A stretch of 64,000 nucleotides of DNA from Setophaga petechia (Eukaryota > Chordata > Aves > Passeriformes > Parulidae), in contig JANCRA010000005.1 in the NCBI GenBank assembly GCA_024362935.1, positions 19,480,235 through 19,544,234 of the forward strand, read 5' to 3'. The first letter of the stretch is position 1. Every line of letters begins with the position of its first letter. Made by a program: the position numbers and the translations under genes. Under the pieces are notes generated by a model that worked only from the letters and a program-made list of their open reading frames with translations, ran no database searches and had not been told where the DNA came from. Shown here one piece after another: positions 11,201 through 26,200 of the stretch.

Positions 11201-14200
11201 CTTTGTTAAACTTAAGTTTTTATATAATTACAGGTTTACTGTTTGTTCTCTCCTTTTGCTAAAATTAGCCTTATCTTTTTGTGAAAAAGTTATTTCAAAG
11301 GTAGGAAAATACATTCCTGTTTGAAGCTGCTGTGGTTTGTGCATGTGACAGTGAAAGAACTTTTCCTTACAGGGAATCGAATCTGGGTCCTTTATTGGTC
11401 TTCCAGGACCTGTGTTAATATAGCAATAATAGCACACCTTATAATTCAATAATCCTTTCTTGATATTGTCAAGAAACAGCATAGTCATACCTTTCATTTT
11501 CAGGGTGTGTAAATTGGGCTGGTTAATCCATCCCCTGAGATGGTGCAGTTGGTGGGAGCAGTGTCAGTAGTGCCGAGCTCATGGTCCGGTTCCTGCAGGC
11601 GCCCCTCGCTTCACAGCTGCCCTCCATGGTCCTTCTGGGTCCCTTCTAACTCTGATTCTGCTGTGATGGATTCAGAGCTGCCATGGTGGCATTGCCTTCA
11701 TGGGGAGCAGAGCTTATTTTCTGTGGAAGGAAGCCTTGTGCTTAGCAGAACCTGGGATCCAAAATGACTTTACCTGTGTGTTTTGTTACAGGGGCTTCCT
11801 TAGCTTGTGTTCGTAACCAGTGAGAACATCTTTGGACAGAATGTAAAATGTATGGGGGTGGTGGGCTGTGGAAGATTTTAGAGTCCACTGTGTCCTTCCT
11901 TTTGTGTTCTTTAGATCGTTATTTACTTTTGATCCCTTCTTATAAGGACAGTGGTGAAAGGAAAATCAATTACTGTAAAAGTATGAAATACCATATTTTA
12001 GCATGGATGAAGCCACATTTGTGATTTATAGAAGTTCAGCTTTCTGTATGTGGAAAAGATAAATTTTGGATGACTTAAGAGAAAAAATGAATGACTTTTA
12101 CAAGCTCCTTTGAATTCCCTGCAGTTTCAAATTGTGCTGTTTGTCCATACTTGAACAATTAACATGGAATGACTTTTCATAACTTCCGTGAATGTAATAT
12201 GGAAAGTAGAAGGCAAAAGTGAACACTATTTATTTGGGCATTAATTAACAGAAAGTTGTCAGTCATCACTGAGCTCTTTCTGTTCCAAGGATATATTGGG
12301 TTTATATACAAATAGCAAATCAACAGGCTAGTACTGTCCTTCTGTACCTGTTCTTAGTAAAAAGTCTCATTTCTAATGTTCAAAAGCAAAGGAGAAGCTC
12401 TTAATCTTTAATCTTGTGACTTTGCTAGCCATTTTTGTGAATTGCCATTTTAGCTGTTGGACTGGTATTGGGTTTTTGGGGTTTTTTTAACCTTTTTTTC
12501 TTGATTCACCTACTTTCTTTGTGCCTTTCTTCTATTTCCTTCTTCTCTTGAAGATGATTCTTCAGTGGTCCTCAAAGAAGAAAGGCTTAAGTTTAGAAAG
12601 TAGCAGGCTGCTTCTGGAAACCATGGCATAAATTTGGAAAACAGTTTTTAAAGTCAAACAAAGCTGTGGTTTTTTCCTCAATTTTTTGTGTTGAAAAACT
12701 GTTAGTAAAATCTGGTGAATCTTTTCAGTAAAAGTTTATTGTTGTGTGATGTATTTTTAGACAATTCTTTGTTTAGTGTGGTTTTTGATGTGGGTAAATA
12801 ACTCTTTGATGTTGTTATATGTCCTTTCTAAAAATAGCTTGGGAGTTGAAAAGTATTCAGTGTCTCCTGAGTCAGGCTCATGTTAAGTGAGTAGGAAATC
12901 ATTCTGTCTGCTCTAATGGGGTTTGGCTCAACATCGTGTCACTGTGCATTAGCCAAGCCTCAGCTACTACCACGCAGGAATTTTCCAAAGAATAAATGTT
13001 TTCTTTTCTTTTTAAATGAAAGAACTTTGTAAGGATTTTGTAAATCATAGTTGCTGTACATTTGAAACACACACTGATCCTGCAAAGTCTTATGCCTTTT
13101 TAAGGTTTTTTTGGTCAAAAGACATCTTTAAAAGTCATTATCTGAGTGAGGACTTGAAAACTCAGACCAACCTCTGATTATGTCACAGAAAGGAGGAGAA
13201 AGTCAGTGTTCTTCTGATTGTTCAATGGAAGATACTTCTGATATGTATGGGAAGAAGCTGAGATGTTAGATATGCAAACTTTGAGCAGCAGAAAAAAAAT
13301 TGGCAGCTTTATAATTCTCTGGCCTCAGAATCAGAATGGGCTTGAACAGAGTAGTTGGAATTTCAGAATACCATTTCCATACAACCTTTAATGTAAAAGC
13401 ATCTACTCACTGAGAAATGGAAAAGGAATGCTTTTCTTAGTATGTGTTAACACTGCTGAGCTGTGCTTGGCTAACATTTTTCTCATCTGTTTTCTAGGTT
13501 TTGTAAAAGACACCGGATTAAATCGAATTCCAATGTTCCATGTGTTCCAAAACACTTGTTGATGATGTCAGAATTAGTTCTTCCACAGTTCATCTTTAGT
13601 CTGATTCAGCATTTACGAGAGGGATATAATGAGCCTGGTATGTTTTGGATTTGCATGTATCTAACAATATCTTGCCATGCTGTTAGCTCTTCCTGTGCAG
13701 TCTATGAAGACCCAGCAGTGCTATCCTTAGTTTGTGTCATTGTATTTTGTACCTATCTTCCTAACCAAATTACAGCCTGACTAGGTGATTTGATTTTGTT
13801 ACCTGCTGGCATGCTTAAATATGTTTTAGGGGTTGCCTAGCATTGTGCTGAGCTCTTCCAGAAAATGAAATGAGGTATAGTTTGAAATTGGTATGTGTGA
13901 ATTTTAGACCATTGTGAATATATAAATTATTTTCATTTGCAGTTGTTGTAACTGTTCTGCTTGTGACAGTTTTGGCTGAATTGTATTACATCTACACCAA
14001 AAGTTTTTCTTCTGTGGTTTCAGCTCTTGATCTGCCATCAGAGAAAGACCTTCATAAAATTCTCCAGGTTTTGGAGCCTCATGTTTCCTTCCTAGAAGAC
14101 TTGACCAAAATGGGAGGTGCAATGAGATCCGTTCTTACCCAGGTTTTAACTAGCCAACAGTTCTACAAAGATCTTAGCTCTGGTATGTTTGTGTTATTTC

Positions 14201-17200
14201 TAATAATTAGATTTTCAAACTATGATGCATTAAGGGCATAAGTTTTGTTTATAACTTCAGTTTCTGCATGTTTTTGTTTGACATCTCAAAACACAGAAAA
14301 AAGCATATTTTTAAGGCTATTACGTTGATAGGAGGGTGAGCCTCAGGAGTGACTAGGAACATTTGTTATTAAGACCTGTATGAGCAAACATCTGATCTGT
14401 GTCTCAAATAAATGTATAAATAAACATCTTTTCAGACAAGTTTTTATAAGAAATCCATTCTAGCTTAGTACTTCCAAACTAGTCATAATAAGGTTATTTG
14501 AAGTGGAATATTTTTAACTCATTTTGGGATCTAATCTCACAGAGGTTGCTGGAAGAAGCCTGAATGGCAAAAGGCGATTGTCTGTCCTGCATTTCTGCAC
14601 AAAGCCTTTTTCATATTTTTTTCTTAAACTTTACCCTCCCCACCCCCCATTATTTATTCAGTCCTGTACCAAATCACAATAAATCTGAAAATGTTGGCAG
14701 TCACAACTAACCCCAAACTCCTAGTGTAAATTAACTCCATGTTGTTTTCTTGTGATTAAGAGTCCTTTGCATAGGTACAGAACAAATAGTGATTACTGTA
14801 GTTTTAAGTTGCCATAGCTAGCTTGGGCAGCAGCTACTTAAAGAGCAGGCAATCCCCAAATCTTTATTTGAAAGGAGGAACACTTAGTAAAGCTGCCTCA
14901 GGAGCAGTTCTCTTTATTCTTTCCTTCCTTTCTCCTTTCTGTTATAGTATTCAAATGGGAGTAATCTAATTACTTCTCTTTCCTCTATGTGATGGATTTC
15001 CTGATACAGAAATACAGAAAGGGAATGGAAAGTAAGACATGCTTATCTGGACTCTTGAAATGGAGAATATGTGTTATTAAATTAAAATATTGTGGGCTCT
15101 TTTTTAGATTGTTTGCATAGAGTGTGAAGCATATGAAGCGAGGAGCTGCTTTTGTGCTTTAATACTGTTTTATATGTGTATTCAAGGTGTTGGAGAGAAT
15201 GCATGTGCAAAGAAAAGTCATGAAAAGTACCTCATTGCTTTGAAAGGCTCTGGGTTGGCATTTCCTGAGGATAAAATTGCATGTAACATGCAGGAACAAG
15301 GAGCTGGAACTAGCACATTATCTGTTCAAGGTTTGTGTAGAAAAATATTTTAAGAGAAGACTTGATTATTGGTGGGTTTTATATAAACTGCTTTGGGCTT
15401 ATTTTTAAGAAAAACTAATCTTAATGAAACTTAGGGAATTACCTGTTATTTATTGCATTACCAAATTACAGGACACTTACTTCTATCAGCAAAGCTAAGC
15501 ATGTTAACTTCTTGTTGCTAATATGCTATGCACCATTTTCCCAGTCATGATATTAGTGGAATTTGAGTAGGCAAGATGTAATTGCTAAGAGTGACATTTT
15601 GCCACTGCAACAAAGTGATTATCAATCCACAGCACTTCTTCTTATAAAGGTTCTGTGGATTTTACTTTGTTGATCACTGAAGTCCATCAGACTTTATTAT
15701 TTATCAGAGTTTTGTATTCAATTTCTGGAAGAATGTTTGTTAACACAGCACACTGAAGTTCTGCAATGGCATGGATTTGCAAATCTCTGGTTTTGTATTG
15801 CTTGGAAATCTTACTCCAACTTCAGTCCACTGCTCTGTATCTTTTAAAGAAGATTAATGTAGTGTTCCATTTTATGCTGGCTTAAATATCTTAAAATACT
15901 GTCTTTTCAATAATAAACTTATGAAAAGAGTCTCTGAACTTTTTTATTTCAAAAGGTTTGGCAGGTGGTACAGCAACATCAGGACAAGGGGATTCTTCAG
16001 ATGAGGTGAGACTTTTTAAAGACTGTAATGACCTGCAACAGAATATTAAAGGGAGAGAATGCTTGCAGCCAAATCCCACAAATCTCATTACTTACACCTG
16101 CCCTGCATTGTCCCAGTTTTAGTAATTAGGAATAATGGAGGTATGAAGGAATAGATCTCACACCTTTGATTTACTAAGGACCTCTTGAAAAATCCTGAGG
16201 TTTGCTAATACTGTTCCAGTTTAATTTATGTATGTAACTGAGAAGAAACCTGTGTAGGTATTTCAGAAATCACTATCAAGTAAATTTGGCTTGATTAAAG
16301 CAAACTTAGAGCAGGTAATGCTATGAGTGGTGTTAGCAGTTTTTGGCACTTGAGAATCCAGCTGAACTGGTGATAGCAGCAGTGAGAATTTCTCTGTAGA
16401 TAAATTCCCACGTGTAGACTTGACCTTACTTACCAAACATATGGAGTGGGAGCAAAAAAGGAAAGAATCTCACTTTGAACTTTAATAAATAAGTGGAAGA
16501 AAGTTAAATTCTGGTAGAGTAACTTCATCAATTTTCTCAGCTATTTAAAATCTAATTCCAACTAGTAAGCCTTAGCAGACATTTTGGTAGGGTAACATAA
16601 CAGACTTCAAATAATGGAAAGAGGTATCCTCAGGGTGGCAAAAGCATTCATGGACTGTATTTCATTGGATTCCTTGGAACATAAAATCTTGAAAAGGAGG
16701 ACAAGTTTAGAGAGGGCCTTTTTTCTCCTTTTGCAGAAAGGAAAACATGAGAAATAACAGCCATCCTACAGATTAATCTTTTACTTCAAACCATCTACTA
16801 TTGTAGAGGTAAACCTAAGTACTGAACTGTGCAAAACTTTCCCAAGCTGTTTAGTTCCCTGCAAAAGTACTGTCCTGATTTGTTATCTATGTAAATTTTG
16901 TACTCTAGTGTTCCATCTGTGAAACTACTACCTTGGTGAGAAAGAACATTTTTAACCTTTCTACACTCATTTTAAATACTGGTGGAAGAAAATCCTGTTA
17001 AAAGTGTACTCTTGCCACATATATGTTATAATTTCTTAATTATAACATAGTTTTACTCTGCTCTAAGAGAATATAATCAGGTATTAAAAACAAACTGTAA
17101 ATGCCCTGTGTAACTGACATGGGAGTACAGAGGAGAGGGAAGTTATTTTCCTGATAAGCATTTCAGCTTTCCACCTGCACAGTCTGTTTTGACTTTTGGA

Positions 17201-20200
17201 TGGAAGGTGTGAACTTCCTTTTCAGTAATTTGTATTTGCAAAGCAGCTCATGATTAATAAAATATTATAAAACAAATAATTAACTTTCTTTACTGATGGT
17301 TTTTTCAGGGCAGGAGACTTAAGTTGCAGAGTCCTGCAGCTCATAGTAATATCCCAGCAAGTTTGATTTTTTTTTTCTTGAGAATACATGGCCCCTGTGA
17401 CTGGGGACTGGGCAGTGGCAACATCCTGAGAACTTACTGACTCATTCCTGATGGAAGTACCAGAGGTACCCTGTGATCACAAAGACCACAGGATGCCTAA
17501 ATATTCAAATGTGTGTCCATTTTAAAATGAATTTTCAGATGGAGGAAGTGAGAGGGTAGACAAAATCAGACCTTTCATTTACACCACACTTGTGGCCAGT
17601 CCTTAGCTATAAAGTGTGAACATTCTTCTTCCTCAAGGAAGGATAGTAACTTCTTGAGATTCAGGTTCTTTATCATTCCAGAGAAGTTTGGAAGTAAAAC
17701 ATGGCATTTGCTTAGGGGAGAAGGATATTGAGTACTTATTTTTAACAGTAGGTATCTGTATCAATTGTATTTCATTTTATTAGCTCCAGGAAGAATCTTT
17801 ATTTCTGGTTTCATTAGGACTACCAGTGTTGGCAAACATCCATGAAATGTTTAGTATAGTCCTGTGATGTCATGTGCTTTTTTAAGATGCAGTGTTAGAT
17901 TTTGTGAAGTGGTGGTGGAGATGTTTTTACTTGTATTATATTTTGGAACCTTTGCTGTTTAGTTTGGTTTGTGGAGTACCTTAAAAACTTCAGATGACAA
18001 GTGCCTGTGTAAAATGTTTCCATTATTCTCTAGGGAACAAGCAGTTAGAATTGGCCTTGTAAAGATGTCAAAAATACTTTGTTCCTGCATCAAAAGTTTA
18101 TATTGATTAGAGAGTATATAACTAATTATATGTGTCGCCAACTTTGATACACATTATGTTGGCTGATATTTTTTCTCTGAAACAAAACCTGACAAACCCT
18201 ACAAGTGGATAAAGTAAAATCTTAACATGTGCAAAGATTAGAAATTTTGTAGTGTTAAACTTTTGTAGCAATCAGTTTTAGAAATCAAAGTAACTAACCT
18301 TACAAAATAAATGAAATAAATGTGGATGATAAGGCTGCCTGTAGAGGGAAAAAGAGAACTGAAAAAAATGTTTTTCTCTAAAGGGTTGCTCACAATGTGT
18401 GATTCCTGTAAACAGTAAAAGTGTTTTTCTTGTAAGAATATGTTGGAGGCTTCTCTGTTTCAGTTTGGTAGTTAAACCAGAATTTTAAGAGCATACAATC
18501 TCTTGGCAATAAGTTTCTAAGTATATGATTGTCAATTTTTAAAACTCTTCCTCTGCCCCAGGAGGACCAGGATGGTAGCCAAGGTGTGGGAAAGCGCAAG
18601 AGGGTGAAACTAAGCAGCACCACCAAAGGTATTTATAAAGTACTGATCTCAGTTCATCATGTTTGCTTTATGTTTGTCTTTAAAAATATCCAGGGATACT
18701 CAATTCACTTCCCAAGCACTGTAGTGCTGCATGTGACAGGTATTAACATAGCACAGTCTAAAAATGAGGAGCAAGTGTAAATGTGGTAATTGGCAGGTTA
18801 GATTTCCCTTGAGTGAGCACCTCTGTCTGGGACTGACCATTTTGTCACCTCTGTGTTGTAAGCTGACCTGCAAAAATTCATTCAGTTTTCACTGTGTGCC
18901 TATCAAGGCTGCAATATAGCTTTACAAAACAGGTGTTTGATGTATCTGTTCTTAACAAATTTTTTTTTGATTGTGCCACTGTGCAGTATGATTGTGTTTG
19001 CAACCAGGCAAGAATGGTTCTCTCTGGTTCTGGTTGGTCTTTTTGTAGTTTATTAATGTTTAAGATAAAATACTAGAATGAAGTCTCTCTTGAAACCACT
19101 CCATTTTCTCTTCTAGCTTGAAATTAGTTCCTTTTGCAGTTTCCAGTCCAACATGAGTAGCATTCACATTGAGGTCAGTGCAAGTTTTAATTCAGGAGCA
19201 ACCGTAGGCTAGACAAGAGAGCTCTGTCTTGTGCTTGACATGTTTCTGTGCTAAAAAGTGTTTAATAATATTTAAATGCTATTGTTAAGTAAAGAAGAAT
19301 TTTTTTGATTGTGTTTTTTTATTATAAGTGTGGTGAGACTGACGTAGGAAGTGCAAAGAATTGAAAGCCTTGAGAAAAGAATATTTGGGTAGAGGAATTG
19401 TAGTGAAAGTTGGAATAAAGTTTCTGGAAGGTCTCTGGAATGAAGGTTTGGAGCCCGCCTTTTAAGTGCAGAGGTTCATGAATCAATGAAATAGTATGTG
19501 AGGAGTATGGGAAAGTAAGATTGATTGTTTCTAATGTTTCCAGATTGAAGGAAAAACAATGAGGAAGCTTAAAAAGCAGAGAACTAAATGTTCTGGCAAC
19601 TGTGTTGTTTAGAAGTGATCTTAAAAACGATGTGAGAAAGATTGTGGTAGAGATGTGGAAAAGGCAGTAGTTTTGGAGATATGCAGGAAGCATAGAGGCA
19701 TCCAAGTAAGGTTCTCTTACTTGGATTTAAGAGGCTGTTAGCTTATCTAAAAGATGAATTAGAGTCAGGCAAGACAAGAAAAAAATGCTGCTGTTCTGAT
19801 GCATTTAATAATAACTCATTAGGGAAAGAGGCAGGGAGGAAGCCCAGATTTAGAAGCTTCCTGTTCAGAAAACCAATATCAGCAGTGGCATTTCAGGATA
19901 AGTGATACTTGAATTCCACATTTCATTTTCCCCCAGGATTGTAGTCTTCCCCCTCTGAGGCATCCCAACATGAACTATGATCATGATGTTGATAGCTCCT
20001 AATATCTGCCCCAGAGGAGGGAGTCTGCCAAAGGGGGAAGGGTAAGTATCTGTTTTTATTAAATATCAAATAGTTTTCTGAAGTTTTCAGTATTCATATT
20101 TTATGTCCAACAGGGTATAAAATAAGAGTATGAAAAGAAAATTTTGGAAAACTGAGTATTGAATAAAAACAGATTTACCTTTTCCATATAAGCAAACTCC

Positions 20201-23200
20201 CTATGCCATACTAGCTGTGCAGTGGTACTGTCTTCATCAGGGCTATATACTGGGGGTGTATTGGAATGGTACATCTTATATTCCAGAGAGATATTTACAA
20301 CACTCTGTGAGGTGTATTGTGGCACAAAGAAAGAATAAAATATTTCTTTAAAGAAAGTAGTTTTTAAGCTGAGGTTCACTCATACAGGTATGGGACTGAG
20401 TACTGAGAATTTTTTTTACTCTGTTTTAAAACCTCATACTGCATCCATCTGAAATACCAGATGTTTTTTAAACCCAGAGACACTATTTTTTTAGAAAATC
20501 AGATTAAAATCTAGTGATGCTTTTCAGAAGAGTGGGAACATTAGTCCCAGCATTCTTGATAAATGTTCCAGGTTTGGTTAAGAGCATTCTGCCTACTCAA
20601 ATTACATAGCAGGTGTAAGCAGGTGTGTATTGTGTCCCTGCCTCAAACTGCTGCATGAAGTATTGGATATGCCCTGTTCACCTGTGCCATGTGTCAGAGA
20701 AAGCTGCACACTCAGTGACAGATGCAGTGTTGTGTCATGTCCTTGCCTGCTGTTCTCCCTCAGAAGCAGTTGGCACGTACATAAACTTGAGCTCTCTGTT
20801 CTGTGGGCAGAGAACTTTGTCTTGCATGGTTACCAAGCTTTCCTGGGCAGTCAAATCACACATGCAACTTCATAACAAGAGGTGAGGAAGAGAACATAAA
20901 TGAGCATCATATGTTTGTTGCTGTAGGTGATGTGTAATACCTTACAAATTAGTTTAATATTTATTAATATTACAATAATAATATTTTAATATCTTTTATG
21001 ATTATATAAAGGTAGTGGTTTATATCAATGCTTGTCAAATATATTGAATAAAACATATTCATTTTTTGTGACTTGCTTGAGTCTTGAGAAAAACCCTAAA
21101 ATTTAAGTCTGGGCAAATTGGTTACTTGCCTGGGGAACTCTGACACTTGGTAATGGTGGAAAATTGAGGTAATTCCTGCTTCAGAAGAGCACAAATGTGT
21201 CTTGCCTAGAACAGGCACAAAGCTATCCAGTGCAGTCTCTAAAGCTGTCACACTTCAATGAAGATGTGAGTCTCCAAGGCCAGATGATGTTCAGTGCAAA
21301 TGCTTTTGGATGTGTGCAGATGGGAACACTTCATGCACTCCTGTTGGAATATGTGATTTTGTGTGGAGCTCTGTATCCTCAGGAGTAGTTGATTTCTAGG
21401 TATAGAGAAGCAGTAGTATTATTACTTTCTTCTTTAGTCCTCATATGTTACTGGAGTGAACACCACCTGTTGTAGTTGTAAAGCATATTTTTTCAAGAAG
21501 TTTATTATTTATGATGAAGTCTTTATATTTTAGTTTTTGAAAACAGAGTTAATATGATTTATGCTCTATCAAGTGATCATTTCATGTAGTTTTTTCTAGC
21601 AAAGGTCAGATTGCAGCTTTGCAATCAGGAAACTGATCTGCTTGAAAACACAGCTGACAAAATGGAAAGATCCTGGACTTGATTCCTATGTAGGTGCCCC
21701 ACAGGGATCTACTATCAGTATGAGTAAAGGGGCAGAGTGAATGGGCAGAAAAGGGGAAAGATGAGACCATCAGGAGCTAGTGCCTCTTGATTGTCTGGGT
21801 ATGGTAATTTTTGTATTAAAAAACCCCAGCAAACAGCTTAGTGGTTGGTCAATCAGTGCATGTATTGCTTTGAAAGTAAGAATAAAGGATACATTATTGC
21901 TTCTATTTATTTTGTTTAGAGCTTGGTAAAGTGTTGTTTAGGTAAAAGAATTAATCACTTAATCATAAATTGTATTTTTTTTGTTTTGGTATTTTAACTT
22001 CAGTTAAGCAGAACTCTGCAGTGTTTCCCTTGGTTAAGTAGTTGTGTAAATACTGTGCAATTTGCTGTCATGCATTATAATCAGTGCAGCTGTTACAGTC
22101 AGGTGATGTGATTCAATGCAATCAATGAAGATTGATAGAATTGTACTGAAAACTTTCACTGGCTTCTCTGGGAGATTCTTTTTATAGCTACAGACTCTGA
22201 CACTCTGCAGTATTGGTGATCTTCATTTTCCCAGTGTTTAAAAAGAAATTATTTACAGAATGAACGAAGATGTTATTCAATTTTTGTTCCTGAATTTTTA
22301 TATGACTGCAACAGCACTATTATTGTTCTTAGTTTTAACACTTACTGCATTACACATGCCCTGCTTCAACTTTTTATGCAGATCAGTCTATCATGGATGT
22401 TTTGAAGCATAAATGTTTTCTAGAAGAGCTATTATTTTGGACAATAAAATACGAGTTTCCACAGAAGATGGTGACTTTCTTACTCAACATGCTACCAGAT
22501 CAAGATTATAAGGTACTTGGCCTTACTTAATTCAAACCTAAGTATCTTTTTATATTCACATACTTAAGTGTGTATTATCCCTTGCAGGACACCATGTATG
22601 CTTATGTTTGAATAATAAGTAGTAAAATAATGCAGATCTTTTACCTTGTTTTGAGTATTTTATAAGAAGTTCCTAAGTGTTTAGTATTTGAAAACCAATG
22701 TGGACAAAACAAGATGGATAAATCTGGAGCAGCACTATTAATTTTGATTGATGATTTATTTTCCTTTTTGTCTGTTAGTGCATGTTTGCATGTGTTGGAT
22801 TTTGTTTAATTCTATTTTACTTTGTAATTTGTTTTTTGTCACTTAAAACATGTGATCAGCACTGTATGATTCTGTAGTGTGGTATGACTAGGGAATAATT
22901 GCAGTGATTTCATTCCTATTTCAATTCTTGTACTAGGCAGTGTTTTTTCCACCCAGGCCATTACAGTGTGAGTGTTCTTGCCTCAGCTATGCCCTAGGTG
23001 ATTTTGGCAGCCCTCCAGGTGCTTCCTTACAGAGTTTTGCAGTTGTCCCTATGAAGTATCTCCTGGCCCAGAGTTGTGGAGACTGGATGTCATCTTCCTG
23101 TTTTAAATCTTGGTGTGCAGCCAGGTTTGGTTGTTTGCTCCACATGTTCCCAAGACCTAGTATACATAGCAATCAGGCTTAACATTTTGCTCTAATCATG

Positions 23201-26200
23201 TCATACCCTTGAGCCATGCAAATATTTTGGACCTTCTCAATGCCTGCTGGGAGGAAGTTCTGCAGTCCAGGCATGCAGATTTTTTCAAAAAATTCTGTTT
23301 ATAATGGGACAACACTGTATTTGTGCCCCCTTAAAACCTTGCTGCATCAAAACAAAGGAATGAAGATTACTTGCAAGGAAGAAAAAGCCAAGATATGGGC
23401 CTTGAGTACTACTGTGTCCATCTCAAGACACCACTTTGATTTGGGATACCAGCACAGATTCGTCCTGGTGCTAGATTCAGCTAATACATGAGGAGACATT
23501 AGGACTTCCTAACTGATGATCTATGCTATGAAGCTCGAATTCTTCCTGATATTTGGACACACACATGGACATCCAGTTCTCCTGATCCATTGCCAGCTAA
23601 ATTCCTGCCTGTAAAAACACCCAGCTGCTAGCAGCATGCAGAAGGATCTGGTAAGTGTTGCTGTGTTTCCCTTGCAACTGTACCATGTAATAACATCAGC
23701 TTCTAATGATTGTGGGATCTTTCTTCCTTTGACAATGAGCCATAGTCTTCAGTGACTTTCTTTGTCTATTCATTATCTTTCTTCACTCAGAATGGAGATC
23801 ATGGTGTATTTGATCTCTCTACTGATTGCCACCTTTAACTGGAAATAGTCCATTTTCTACCCACCAATACTGGGTGCTCAGATTGAAAGGTTTTTATAAA
23901 CTTTTTTGGTTGGTTGTTTTTTTTGTTACCAATTTTGTACTGTTTTTCATGAAGCAGTTAATTCCTATGTTAAAGCTTTAGTAGAAGCACAAATACCAAG
24001 TCTTCAAAATTTTTTTAGAATCTGTGTTTGTCATGGTCCTCTAAATGGCATTTTAAGTAGTAGAGGAAACTCAGAGCAGGAAATGTATCACATAGCAGTA
24101 CTAGGGAGGCAGTAAACTTTTTTTTTCAAAAAACCTTTGTTTTGTTGCAAAACTGTCAATGCTGCATGAATTTTAAACATGTTTATGAGGCATGTGGTTA
24201 ATTTACAAGTAGTGGCTCTACCTTTTACATGGAGAAGAGAGAACATAACATTTTGGGATGAGTTAGAAGAATGTTTTATCTTACATGCTTCCATTTAGCT
24301 TTTTTGAATGAAAAGCTTGTTTGCTGATTAATCATACTGCATTCTCAAACAACAGGAGTACCTCTAGGGATTTAAACTGTTCCAAATGGTCTCAAAGCTT
24401 TCTGCTACTTTCTCTCTTCCCATCTACACTACATGTACTGTTCTAATTTTTTCTCTGTCTGCTATTGTGCAATTTATCTGATTCTTTGTGAGGCAATTTA
24501 GCTCATTAAATCAGCAGAATTCTGTTAGGTTGGATTCCTGGTAAACTGAGGGAGATAGCTGGACATAGAGCACAGGGCTGCCTGTCTGCATATGCTTTGA
24601 AATTGTTGAAATCTCTGACCTCCAGCATAAGCATATGAGAATCCATCACTGCCCTGTGTAGCAGTCACTGAACCACTAGCAATCTCATTTACACAGATGT
24701 TTTTTTTAAAATAGGAAAACAGACTTCCCTTTAAGGGTTCCCAGTACTGAAAAGAGGTGTTGAAAGGGGTGGGCTAAAACCCTGGGTTAACTAGCTCTTC
24801 CCTCTCTCCCCACTTTGGCAAATGAGAGAGATAGCGCAACAAAAAGTGTGGTCTTTGCCTTACAGATTTGTGCTTGAGGCATCCCTTCCATCACTCTCTG
24901 ACATTTGAAGCTTGGAAGACTTACAAGTGAAGAAAAAGAAAGCAGAAGAAAAATTTATTGAAGCTTCCAAGAAATTAAAGGTGTTATGGTGTGGACCAGA
25001 GGAAAAATAAAAGGCCCGAGAAAGAGACTTTCCTATGACCAAGGAGAAGGCAAAGAATGTGTTGGCAGTAAACAGGAGGATGCTGGAAGAGTGTAAATCA
25101 TCCAAGAGCAGAGCCTTGCTGAAATCTTGCTGAAAAATGCAAAAGCATCTGATGGACATAATGAATCAACAAACATAATTAACAGAAATGCTGTGCTGTG
25201 TCAGGCTCCTCCCATAGTGACCCTTGGGGCAGATATTACAGCAATAGGACTTCACCAACACCTGGATATGCTGTTCTATAAATTCTGTAGAGCAGTTTTT
25301 CTATTGGAACTGTAATTTTAGTGCAGCATTGAGCTGGCAGAAATAGTTTACATCTTAGCATTGAGAATATAAACATGGGAGATGTAAGTTCTAAGTGAAG
25401 CATGGGGTTGGTGTTAATCTCCAGAGAGTTCTGGGACTGAAGTTGAGTGGTCACCAAGAGGAAAGGCTAGCTGAAAAAATTAACTTGGTTTTTTTAGAGG
25501 TAGAAATTTAAAAGCTGCTTAAGATCATAGAGAGTAAGTCAGTGAAGATAATTAGATGCACAGGAAGCATGTGTGTCTTAGGAACCTTTCTTGCAGAAGG
25601 TTGGAGCTGAGTATTTGGAAACATGTTATGACAGAAATGGCATTCTTGCTGCATTCTATATTTTTCCTTAGTTGTGTATATAGCTTTGGCCACTGAGAGG
25701 AAGGATATGTGGATGGACTGATTTGACCTACTGTGCCTGGTTTTATGTACTGACTGCAGTTTACCACAGTATTTCAACTTCTTAACTTTTGGAATGAGTT
25801 TCATTTCTTCCTCTCAAATTTGTTTGTTTAACTTGCAAGTGAATGTAGGAGTAAAGCTTCTGTCTTTCCTTTACTTAAGTGTTTTCTAGTGTCTCTACTA
25901 TTATACCATAGTGAGAGCAAATTTACAGTACTTTCAGAAGTTCATTATGGTAAATGAGTGAGGCACAAAAAATTTTGATGCATACCAATATAAACTAAAG
26001 AAAAAAATCCAAAATTTGTCCTTAGAGAAGGACCTTGTTTTTGCAGTCAACTTGAATTGAGCGTGCTGACTAAAACAAGTGAAACATAGTTTCTTCATCT
26101 CAGAACCCAAAAATCCTATTTAAACATAATACAGTGTGAAGAAGTAGTACATAAACAAAGTATACTCTCTTACCAGCAGTGTTAATATACTAGCTTCTTA

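Noticed and set aside
11371..11390. tRNA B-box-like motif on the minus strand (ATTCGATTCCC type)
   Set aside because: No A box or cloverleaf can be built around it. At most it is a trace of an old tRNA-derived SINE.
11525..11760. GC-richer patch with a 75-codon frame in intron 1
   Set aside because: No domain and no splice partner were found. The faint CR1-tail resemblance was too weak to annotate as an element.
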